Below the pieces are notes generated by a model. The model was not told where the DNA came from. It saw nothing but the letters and a program-made list of their open reading frames with translations, and made no database searches. A program made the position numbers and the translations under genes. A stretch of 64,000 bases of DNA, taken from NCBI GenBank assembly GCA_023386315.1, contig JAEWJZ010000010.1:310001-374000 (forward strand), read 5' to 3'. How positions within the stretch are numbered: the stretch's first letter is position 1; the number at the start of each line of letters is the position of its first letter. The stretch comes from Bacillota bacterium (lineage in GTDB: Bacteria; Bacillota; Clostridia; Lachnospirales; Lachnospiraceae). Positions 57,430 to 64,000 of this stretch are shown here, piece by piece.

Positions 57430-57490
57430 GATCACCTGCAAACAGAGGCTTCCCCATTAATACAGGAAACCTCTGTTTGCAGATGATCTT
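57428..57490. terminator. bidirectional terminator between AraC and chbG genes
   Basis: 26-base arms (57428-57453 and 57465-57490) pair almost perfectly (AAGATCA...CTTCC with GGAAA...GATCTT). They lie between convergent genes. Confidence 0.85.
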
Positions 57491-57503
57491 TCTTCGTTCT
57501 TCT

Positions 57504-58307
57504 TTACTTATATACAGCCGTAAAATCCACCAGCTCCACATCATGATCTCTCAGCCACTGTTTCACAGCAGGATCACAGGCTGTCTCCAAATCCCTGCAT
57601 CTTGCTGTTGTCAGGGAAGAATGATCGAGAATGTAGGCATCCACATATCCCGGGTGGAGGTGAATGATGTTAAATTCAAAGGGGCTGGTCAGAATCCCAA
57701 ACCGGTCTTCAAAAAAATCCTGGGGCGTACACCCTCTGTTTAAAATTTCCATAGCCAGAGGATTGCCCGTCATAATCTCATGAACCGGATGCCACAGGTC
57801 TGTTTCCACCTCCGGTTCTGTCATGCAGTGGATCTGAAACTCTGCGGCTGCCTGATGAAATCCCTTGCAGACGTTTTCATTAATGACTGAATGACCTTCA
57901 AAATGATTTGGGAGATGTCCGGTCAGTTCTTCAAACCGTTTTATCTGGGCAGCCGTTTCCTTATAACAATCCTCTGCAGTAACCACAATATCCCCCAGAC
58001 ATTTCTGGTCTGATTCATCCTCCCGTTTCCATTTATAGGAGCGGTAAAACTCCCCGTTTTTATCCACAAGTGATAGAATCAAATCCGGATTGCACACCGG
58101 CTTTCCCTGAACAAAATTAGTATGGACAACCAGATTTGCCTCCGGTACCTCTTTCTTTGCAAGCTCCACTCCGTGAGGCGCTGCTTCCATATTGCTCATC
58201 AGAGAGAGTACCGTTACGATCCCTTCCCGGTAAGCATTTACTGCTCCATAGTTATAACCTTTGCTGAAGCCGAAATCATCGGCTGATACAATCAGTTTTT
58301 TACTCAT
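57504..58307 (-). CDS. chbG: ChbG/YdjC family carbohydrate deacetylase
   Basis: 267 aa polysaccharide-deacetylase-like enzyme. ChbG removes one acetyl group from chitobiose-6-phosphate and similar oligosaccharides. The metal site is visible: SADDFG (residues 8-13), VVHTNF and the later NHFEGHSVIN and IIHLHPGY. It overlaps the nagA stop by 8 bp and is the last gene of the mannose-family PTS operon, so its substrate is likely the N-acetylated sugar phosphate made by that PTS. Confidence 0.88.
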   Translation of the reverse strand: MSKKLIVSADDFGFSKGYNYGAVNAYREGIVTVLSLMSNMEAAPHGVELAKKEVPEANLVVHTNFVQGKPVCNPDLILSLVDKNGEFYRSYKWKREDESDQKCLGDIVVTAEDCYKETAAQIKRFEELTGHLPNHFEGHSVINENVCKGFHQAAAEFQIHCMTEPEVETDLWHPVHEIMTGNPLAMEILNRGCTPQDFFEDRFGILTSPFEFNIIHLHPGYVDAYILDHSSLTTARCRDLETACDPAVKQWLRDHDVELVDFTAVYK

Positions 58308-59490
58308 GCGGTATCTCCTCCCGTCCCCATTCCTTTAAGAAATCCGGATTAAAAACAGGCCCTTCAGCCATATCGTATACCTTCCTGCCCAGAACAAATG
58401 TAGCAGCAGCCCGGTAATCATCGGTTATGACTGTAAAATCTGCATCTTTCCCTGCTCTTATGGAACCTTTCTCTTTGTCAAAGCCATACTTTCTGCAGGG
58501 ATTTAAAGAGAACATGGGCCAAACAGTTTCCATTGGCATTCCCAGCTTTTCAACCAGCACACTTACCCCATAGAGAACAGGCTGGCTGGAACCCATCAGA
58601 CGTCCGGTATCTGTTAATACAAACCCGTCTTTTGATACATTGATTGTCATTCCCTGTTCCAATCCACGATAACTTCCTTCCGGAGCACCGGAAAACGGTG
58701 TACAGTCAGATATCATCATGAAATATTCCGGTTTCTTAATCCTGAAATAAATCTGAAGCATCTCCGGACAAATGTGCATTCCGTCACAGATTACCTCACT
58801 TGACACCTCATCATTTAAAAGCGCTGCTCCCAGCCCTCCCACATCTCTGTGGTGCATGCCGGTCATAACATTGCCTGTATGAGTCGATACGGAAAATCCC
58901 TTTTTATAAGCCATTCCTGCTTCTTCATAATTGGCGTCACTGTGTGCAAGAGCAAGGGTAATTCTTTCTGACAAAAAATATTCGATCACCGGATTTATTC
59001 CCGGAATCTCCGGAGCAAGGGCAACCAGCTTTAACAGTCCCTTTCCATCCGAAACCATCTGCTTTGCAGTATCAATTGACACCTCTGGCCAGCCTGTCTT
59101 AATTCCCTTTTCTCCCGTGCGGTTTAACCACGGCCCTTCACTGTGTATCCCCAGTATCTGAGCTCCTTTTAAATTCTCTGCCGCCGCGTCTGCGACAGCA
59201 GAGATCATGGAAAGACCGGCGGTGGGGAATACACCGGTTATACCCTGGGAGGCACAGCCTTTTAAGTATCCGGCTATTGTTTCCCTTGTTCCTTTATCCA
59301 TCAGCCCGTAGCCACAGGTTCCGTGATTGTGGGTGTCAAAAATACCCGGTATAATCCTCATGTTTTCATAATCAATCACGTCCTCTGCGTCAGTGCTTTT
59401 CATAAATTCTTTTATTTTTCCTTCCTCAATTACAAGGAAGCCATCCGTTAAGCCATCCTCCATATAAATTCGTTTTGATTTGATTATCAT
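58300..59490 (-). CDS. nagA: N-acetylglucosamine-6-phosphate deacetylase
   Basis: 396 aa amidohydrolase that converts GlcNAc-6-P to GlcN-6-P and acetate. Metal and substrate residues are visible in DTHNHGTCGYG (near 52), HSEGPW (Glu, near 130), ALAHSDA, STHTGNVMTGMHHRD and the catalytic Asp in MISDCTPFSG. The GKDADFTVI end is typical. It lies 17 bp after the PTS IID gene. AgaA, the GalNAc counterpart, is an alternative because the transporter is mannose-type. No glucosamine-6-P deaminase is in view. Confidence 0.9.
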   Translation of the reverse strand: MIIKSKRIYMEDGLTDGFLVIEEGKIKEFMKSTDAEDVIDYENMRIIPGIFDTHNHGTCGYGLMDKGTRETIAGYLKGCASQGITGVFPTAGLSMISAVADAAAENLKGAQILGIHSEGPWLNRTGEKGIKTGWPEVSIDTAKQMVSDGKGLLKLVALAPEIPGINPVIEYFLSERITLALAHSDANYEEAGMAYKKGFSVSTHTGNVMTGMHHRDVGGLGAALLNDEVSSEVICDGMHICPEMLQIYFRIKKPEYFMMISDCTPFSGAPEGSYRGLEQGMTINVSKDGFVLTDTGRLMGSSQPVLYGVSVLVEKLGMPMETVWPMFSLNPCRKYGFDKEKGSIRAGKDADFTVITDDYRAAATFVLGRKVYDMAEGPVFNPDFLKEWGREEIPHE

Positions 59491-59507
59491 TGGCTATCCT
59501 TTCCAGA

Positions 59508-60326
59508 TTAGAAAATCCCAATAAAGGCTCCGATAAAGGCAATGGCGAAAATTCCAACGATCAGCTGCACTGGCCGTCTTCCCTTTTTAATGAGACTCAT
59601 CAAAAACAGTACCAGAATGATGCTTAAAATACCTGGGAAGATGGAATTTAACACATCTGCCACCACTACGGAGGTCTGACCCATGTGAATTGTCCAGTTA
59701 AGTGGAACATTGACAATTCCCGCTGTCATGGCACCAACCATCATGACTCCTAAAATAGAAGCTGACTTTCTAAGAGCCGGCATTAATCCGGAGCTGAAAA
59801 CCTGGTCTATAAATGAGGTTCCATAGATATATCCGAATTTCACACAGAAATATTTTAATACAGACTGGGTCACTCCATAAAGGAGAATGAAAATCGGAAC
59901 TCCCAGAAAATTCCCCTGTGAACAAAGTCCAATGGCTACTCCGGCTGCAATGATTCTAAGACAGTTAAAGAACAGGGAATCAAACATACCAGCTGTCGGT
60001 CCCATCAAAGCCGCCTTGATGCTTTCAATGGTTTTTCCGTCAACGGAATTCTTTTCTTTGTGCTCTTTCTCCATGGCATAGGATAAACCTGCGATAAAGG
60101 AGAAGGGAACTGCGTGGGTGTTAAAAAAGTTCTGATGGCGTGCATATGCCTCTTTTTTTCCATCCGGATCGTCCTTATAAACCTCTTCAATGGCTGGCTG
60201 CATAGTAGTGGTAAAGCCATTGGCCTCCATCTTTGTCATATTGAAAGACAGGAAGGTTAAGTGAGAGCGGATAAACATGGATTTTAATACTTTCTTTTCT
60301 GTATTGTCCAATAATCTCTTTTCCAT
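59508..60326 (-). CDS. mannose-family PTS EIID
   Basis: 272 aa membrane subunit of a mannose/N-acetylgalactosamine-type PTS. The features are SHLTFLSFNMTKMEANGFTTTMQPAIEEVY, FFNTHAVPFSFIAGLSYAME and MGPTAGMFDSLFF, then several helices. With EIIC it forms the sugar channel; this subunit class is found only in the mannose family. Its ATG overlaps the EIIC stop by one base (TAATG). Confidence 0.93.
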   Translation of the reverse strand: MEKRLLDNTEKKVLKSMFIRSHLTFLSFNMTKMEANGFTTTMQPAIEEVYKDDPDGKKEAYARHQNFFNTHAVPFSFIAGLSYAMEKEHKEKNSVDGKTIESIKAALMGPTAGMFDSLFFNCLRIIAAGVAIGLCSQGNFLGVPIFILLYGVTQSVLKYFCVKFGYIYGTSFIDQVFSSGLMPALRKSASILGVMMVGAMTAGIVNVPLNWTIHMGQTSVVVADVLNSIFPGILSIILVLFLMSLIKKGRRPVQLIVGIFAIAFIGAFIGIF

Positions 60327-61132
60327 TAGAAGAAATCCTCCTCTTCCTCAGATGGCTTCTGCTCAGCAGCCACCCTCATATTTTTCATATCGATCAGCTG
60401 CTTTTCATAGAAGAACATGGTGATTGCGATGGCAGCTCCGATAATGGCAATTGATAAGGAATCCATTTTTAAAATTTTCGCCATAATATATCCTACAAAG
60501 AAGAAGCTGGCTACCTCTTTTGACCAGATCATGGAAATCAGGATTGCAAATCCCACTGTAACCATCATACTGGAGGCAGCTGTAAGGCCTGTCATAAAGA
60601 ATGCAGGAAGTGCATTTAAAGCCTGGTTTAAACCGGTTACTCCATAAGCAATGCCAAGGAAAATGATAATGACATTGGGCAGCGGATAAATAAGTCCGGA
60701 AAATACAAGGTTCTGTGCAAGAAAGTTTCCTGGTTTCCCAGATACTGCAAGTCTTTCCCAATAAGGTGCCAAAGCGGAGCTGACCGATAAGAAAATACTT
60801 GATAAGGAAGCCATAACCGTTCCGATTGGAAGCGCAATGGCAAGACCGGTTTCCACATCAGAACCGGTTAATACGGTATAGCACACAGCAACAATACTAG
60901 CGGATAGCGCATCTGCCGGAACAGAACCTCCGATGGCTGAAATCCCCATAAATATGGACTCTAAGGATGCCCCCATAATGATTCCGGTATGGAAATCCCC
61001 CAGTAAAAGGCCCAGAATCGGAGCTACCACAATGGGACGGTTTAAACACTGCCATGATAAAATATAAGGATCCATAACATAGAAAAACCAATACGTAAGA
61101 GTACCAATCAATGCAACTGACATAATGGACAT
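60326..61132 (-). CDS. mannose-family PTS EIIC
   Basis: 268 aa membrane protein with about eight helices. ILGLLLGDFHTGIIMGASLESIFMGISAIGGSVPAD is the family signature near the substrate path. It ends in an acidic tail (KPSEEEEDFF), which strikingly matches the EEEDFF end of the EIIA in the same operon. Lies 13 bp after the EIIB gene. Confidence 0.92.
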   Translation of the reverse strand: MSIMSVALIGTLTYWFFYVMDPYILSWQCLNRPIVVAPILGLLLGDFHTGIIMGASLESIFMGISAIGGSVPADALSASIVAVCYTVLTGSDVETGLAIALPIGTVMASLSSIFLSVSSALAPYWERLAVSGKPGNFLAQNLVFSGLIYPLPNVIIIFLGIAYGVTGLNQALNALPAFFMTGLTAASSMMVTVGFAILISMIWSKEVASFFFVGYIMAKILKMDSLSIAIIGAAIAITMFFYEKQLIDMKNMRVAAEQKPSEEEEDFF

Positions 61133-61145
61133 AATCCTTCCCTCC

Positions 61146-61637
61146 TTAGCTAAGTACTTTTAATAGTTCCTCCGGAGTGTCATCCGGGACTGTCTGGTAA
61201 TTACATTTGATGCCGGTTTCCACCACCTTCTTTAATTCCATCATTTCATTTTCATAGACGTATAAATTTTTTCGGCAGGTTTTCCTTGGTTCCCCATCAG
61301 TCTTGGGTGCAACTCTGCCGTAATTGCCTACATTCACAAGAGGAATGTCCGGAACCTGTGTTACCACTTTAAGCAGTGCAGAAGGATTGCTTACAATCAC
61401 AAGAATCTTATGATCTGCTGCCTTGGGATTTTTTAAAAGCTCAATTGCTGCGTCCACATCCTTAATTGCCGTTTTTGCTGTTGGAGGAGCCGCCATCATT
61501 AAGGATTTTTGAATCAGGGGATTTGCAGCAGCCTCATCATCAGCCACTACAATCCGGTCCACTCCCGTATGCTGGGACCATTTAATTGCCACCTGTCCAT
61601 GAATCAGTCTTTCATCCAGTCTTATCATTACGATCAT
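61146..61637 (-). CDS. mannose-family PTS EIIB
   Basis: 163 aa cytoplasmic phosphocarrier. The phosphorylated His is in RLDERLIHGQVAIKW (residues 6-20), and VNVGNYGRVAPKTDGEPRK is typical of EIIB of the Man/Aga group. It takes phosphate from EIIA and passes it to the sugar. Start has AAGGAG 9 bases upstream. Confidence 0.93.
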   Translation of the reverse strand: MIVMIRLDERLIHGQVAIKWSQHTGVDRIVVADDEAAANPLIQKSLMMAAPPTAKTAIKDVDAAIELLKNPKAADHKILVIVSNPSALLKVVTQVPDIPLVNVGNYGRVAPKTDGEPRKTCRKNLYVYENEMMELKKVVETGIKCNYQTVPDDTPEELLKVLS

Positions 61638-61652
61638 AGTCTCACGCTCCTT

Positions 61653-62060
61653 TTAAAAAAAGTCTTCCTCTTCGGGCATCATTTCTTTTTCCAAATCTAC
61701 AATACAGAGCATTTCTCTGCTCTGGGTTATTAATTCATCAAGTTCTTCTCCTGAAATACGTTCTCTGCCTGCCAGTCCTATCATCAGTGCCAGATTTGCA
61801 CCTGCAATCAGAGTCGTATCCGGCCGGTTAAGAAACAGGCTCATAGCCTGATTCACACTGCTTCCATAAAGATCAGAGATAAGTAAAACCTGTTCCCCCT
61901 CATTTACCGTTTTAAAAAACTGCTCCAGCTCTTCCTTTACCGAACGTTCATCTACATATGCGTCGAAAACGGTAAGATTGTCACACCTGCCATACAAAAT
62001 CTCCATGGAGCTTTTTATACCGCTGGCAAGATGACCATGTGACGATACGAATAGTTTCAT
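61653..62060 (-). CDS. mannose-family PTS EIIA
   Basis: 135 aa. The active His lies in VSSHGHLASGIKSS (residues 5-18), and DLYGSSVNQAM is the second family motif. ATG 62060 follows AAGGAGG; a frame extension of nine codons upstream lacks a ribosome site. First structural gene of the PTS operon. The C-terminus MPEEEDFF resembles the EIIC tail. Confidence 0.92.
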   Translation of the reverse strand: MKLFVSSHGHLASGIKSSMEILYGRCDNLTVFDAYVDERSVKEELEQFFKTVNEGEQVLLISDLYGSSVNQAMSLFLNRPDTTLIAGANLALMIGLAGRERISGEELDELITQSREMLCIVDLEKEMMPEEEDFF

Positions 62061-62085
62061 TTCCCTCTCCTCCTTTGATAGTTTC

Positions 62086-62170
62086 ATTATATTACTTAAG
62101 CTTCCTTTTTTCTATGTTCACATTTGTCTCCGATAAGTGAAAAGCACTAATTCAGGAGTTGAATTAGTGC
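62086..62170 (-). promoter_or_regulatory. PTS operon leader: terminator hairpin followed by a promoter-like box
   Basis: GCACTAATTC (62144-62153) and GAATTAGTGC (62161-62170) form a perfect 10-bp stem, followed on the minus strand by TTTTCAC. It can end the regulator transcript or act as an attenuator. A leftward TATAAT lies at 62091-62086, about 26 bp before the EIIA start, with no clear -35. Confidence 0.6.
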
Positions 62171-62189
62171 AATTTTTTGCATGGTAATA

Positions 62190-64000
62190 TTATTCATATT
62201 TTAGGCATTTTTCAATCATTTCAAACAATACAGGGCGCCCCCGTTCAGAAAAGGCTTTTATATTGGAATATTCAGAAAACAGTTTTCTAAAACTGTTTTC
62301 AAATGCCTTCACTCTCTTCCAGTCATCCCTCCAGTCCACGGATACAAACAACAGATACTCCACCTCTTTCCCTCTCCAGGTACCTGATTCGTTCAGACAG
62401 TACAGTTCAATACACTCTTTTTCACAGAAGGAAGCAGGAAGATAAAGCATCACAGACTTCGCTGATAAATATCCGGTATCGTAAAAGCTGGCTTTCTCTA
62501 AATACTCCTGAATGCTCTCCCTCTCTCCGGCTGTTTTTCCGTGCCGGAATGAAAGAAACTGAAGGAACTGAAGTTCGTCGGTATAACGGTAATTTTTGTT
62601 GATTTCAATCTGCTCCTCAGGCGGAATAAGCGATTCGGTCTGATAGGCTTTGATTAACTGCCGGTTAAAAAGCAGATCCATTTCCTTTTCGCTGCTTAAG
62701 GTATGGATGACGCAGCAGGGAAGATCATAATGATAAGCGATTTCACTGGTATCCGTTAAAACGGCATCATATTCCTCCTGATTCATTCCCCGTATCTCAT
62801 ACAGCTCCGCAATTGTAAAGGATTCCACCAGATGTTCATATCTGCTTATGACTCTTTTCTGAACAATTTCATTAAGTCCTAATCCATTGGAATTGACCAA
62901 GAGCAGCTTCTGAGGCCTGATATCATACTCGGTCAGAGATGCCCTCTTAAAAATCAGGGAAGCCATCTGGGAATAGAAGGAAACTGAAATTGTAATGTTC
63001 AGCCGTTCCTGCAAAAATCTGGCTGCAGTAGAAGCCAAAGCTGCTGAAACAGGGCTGTTAAAAGCCTGATTTTCATAGTCGTACCAGAACCGGTACTGCC
63101 CCTCCAGTCCAAAGTGAATGCTGATAAAAAGAGAAATCAAAAGGCTTAGCAGTTCTCTTTTCGCCCAGGGGAAACGAAGTAAATCAATTCCGCAGATATG
63201 TTTCATATAATCCTGAAGCTCTGTCATGATACCCAGGGCATCTTCATAAAAGAGCGCGTATTCCATTTCCGGATGTTCTACATTCCACATATCCCTGCAG
63301 GACATCAGATATACAGCCAGAAAAACAGTCTCTTCTTCCGGTAAATCAAAACCTTCAAAGCTGCTTTTTAATCTGTTGTAAATCGCACCTGCTACCGCAA
63401 GCTCGTCTGTACCTTTCATTTCCTCATTCCAGCTGTCAGGCAGCTTTAAACGGTAACCGGCATTGCACCGGTTCCTGACGATAATGAAGTAGATTGCAAG
63501 ACGCTGGGTGTTTGTATCCGTCACCTTAATCCGGGATTCTCTTAATACCTTTAAAAATACGTGCCTGATCTCCTGCCGTTCCTCATATCCGCATTCCGTC
63601 CATTTGGCATATTCCATTCCTGCATTGTCCAGTAAAACCTTATGAAAATGAACCGCAAACAACTCTGTCATCGCCATCCGCATGTGATACTCCGTACCAA
63701 ACGTCCGTATCCCGAGACCAGGCTTGCTTTCTGTCTCCAGATGATAGCTTTTTAAAAAATTCATCACGCTGTTAACGGCTTCTCTTATGGCACTTCTGGA
63801 CAAATAAAGCTCGTCCGCTATGTCCTCAAGCTTTGCAAAGCGGGAGGAAGAAACCAGTTTTCTTGCAATATAAAGAAACCTTGCATTGTCATCAGATCCG
63901 AAGTTATTGGTCAGACTGGACTGAAGCGAGAGGGGTTCAAAATACCGGTCAAACAATTCCCGGTCTTTCACCAGAATGGAATAGCCTCCGTTGCGCTTGG
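62190..64000 (-). CDS. BglG/Mga-type PTS regulator (5' end outside window)
   Basis: At least 602 codons are visible; the frame is open to the window edge and the first residues (KRNGGYSIL) look like the wing of a helix-turn-helix, so GTG 63971 is probably internal. A second helix-turn-helix follows (KLEDIADELYLSRSAIREAVNSV). Then come two PRD-like helical regions and an EIIB-like C-terminal part (RPQKLLLVNSNGLGLNEIVQKR). The first PRD has LAIYFIIVRNR where a phosphorylatable DH pair is usual, so that site seems lost. It sits just upstream of the mannose-family PTS genes in the same direction and probably controls them. Confidence 0.8.
   Translation of the reverse strand, partial: KRNGGYSILVKDRELFDRYFEPLSLQSSLTNNFGSDDNARFLYIARKLVSSSRFAKLEDIADELYLSRSAIREAVNSVMNFLKSYHLETESKPGLGIRTFGTEYHMRMAMTELFAVHFHKVLLDNAGMEYAKWTECGYEERQEIRHVFLKVLRESRIKVTDTNTQRLAIYFIIVRNRCNAGYRLKLPDSWNEEMKGTDELAVAGAIYNRLKSSFEGFDLPEEETVFLAVYLMSCRDMWNVEHPEMEYALFYEDALGIMTELQDYMKHICGIDLLRFPWAKRELLSLLISLFISIHFGLEGQYRFWYDYENQAFNSPVSAALASTAARFLQERLNITISVSFYSQMASLIFKRASLTEYDIRPQKLLLVNSNGLGLNEIVQKRVISRYEHLVESFTIAELYEIRGMNQEEYDAVLTDTSEIAYHYDLPCCVIHTLSSEKEMDLLFNRQLIKAYQTESLIPPEEQIEINKNYRYTDELQFLQFLSFRHGKTAGERESIQEYLEKASFYDTGYLSAKSVMLYLPASFCEKECIELYCLNESGTWRGKEVEYLLFVSVDWRDDWKRVKAFENSFRKLFSEYSNIKAFSERGRPVLFEMIEKCLKYE

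Overview
The window reads as chromosome of an anaerobic, low-to-mid GC Gram-positive, most like a Clostridia/Lachnospiraceae bacterium of the Lacrimispora or Clostridium saccharolyticum kind. This is inferred from AGGAGG ribosome sites throughout, 2Fe superoxide reductase, DUF4317, soluble and membrane chemoreceptors, an AprBA/CysDN sulfate module, AzlCD, mannose-family PTS genes and cellulosome-style CBM6 enzymes. No rRNA, tRNA, CRISPR array or intact transposase was seen.

Layout. 1-12.3 kb: a FIST sensor (cut by the window edge) paired with a soluble chemoreceptor, DUF4317, superoxide reductase, a TetR-controlled heterodimeric ABC exporter and two Cache-type membrane chemoreceptors. 12.9-22.5 kb: one long leftward sulfur operon (sulfate-binding protein, CysT, CysW, CysA, AprA, AprB, CysD, CysN) with a divergent LysR regulator. 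It takes sulfate to sulfite; no sulfite reductase is present here. 22.5-31.2 kb: a secreted CAP protein, LysR/AzlCD, an AT-rich MFS pair, a tRNA-modification group (TcdA, rhodanese-TtcA, Rrf2), a CsoR repressor and a GNAT acetyltransferase.

31.2-41.9 kb is an AT-rich accessory island. A leftward operon encodes a phage-tail-like 178 aa protein, a 351 aa protein with an aromatic decapeptide repeat, an 1804 aa RHS/YD-repeat protein with a novel-looking beta-rich C-terminus, and a tightly coupled 3-TM candidate immunity protein. Its consensus sigma-A promoter lies between two good LexA/SOS boxes. Downstream is a graveyard of broken immunity-like genes and an orphan scrap of RHS coding sequence. 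Upstream are a decayed insertion element and a perfect 30-bp-arm palindrome.

42-51.7 kb: five secreted xylan/arabinoxylan enzymes (two GH43-like, CE1, a GH141-like beta-helix, CE1-CE6), each with one or two near-identical CBM6 modules. Three end in short dockerin-like stubs, suggesting descent from a cellulosomal xyl-doc cluster.

52.2-64 kb: a cytoplasmic GH106-like hydrolase translationally coupled to a PTS EIIBC with a divergent AraC regulator, then a mannose-family PTS operon (IIA, IIB, IIC, IID) with NagA and ChbG deacetylases. This looks suited to N-acetylated amino sugars. A PRD/BglG-type regulator is cut by the right edge.
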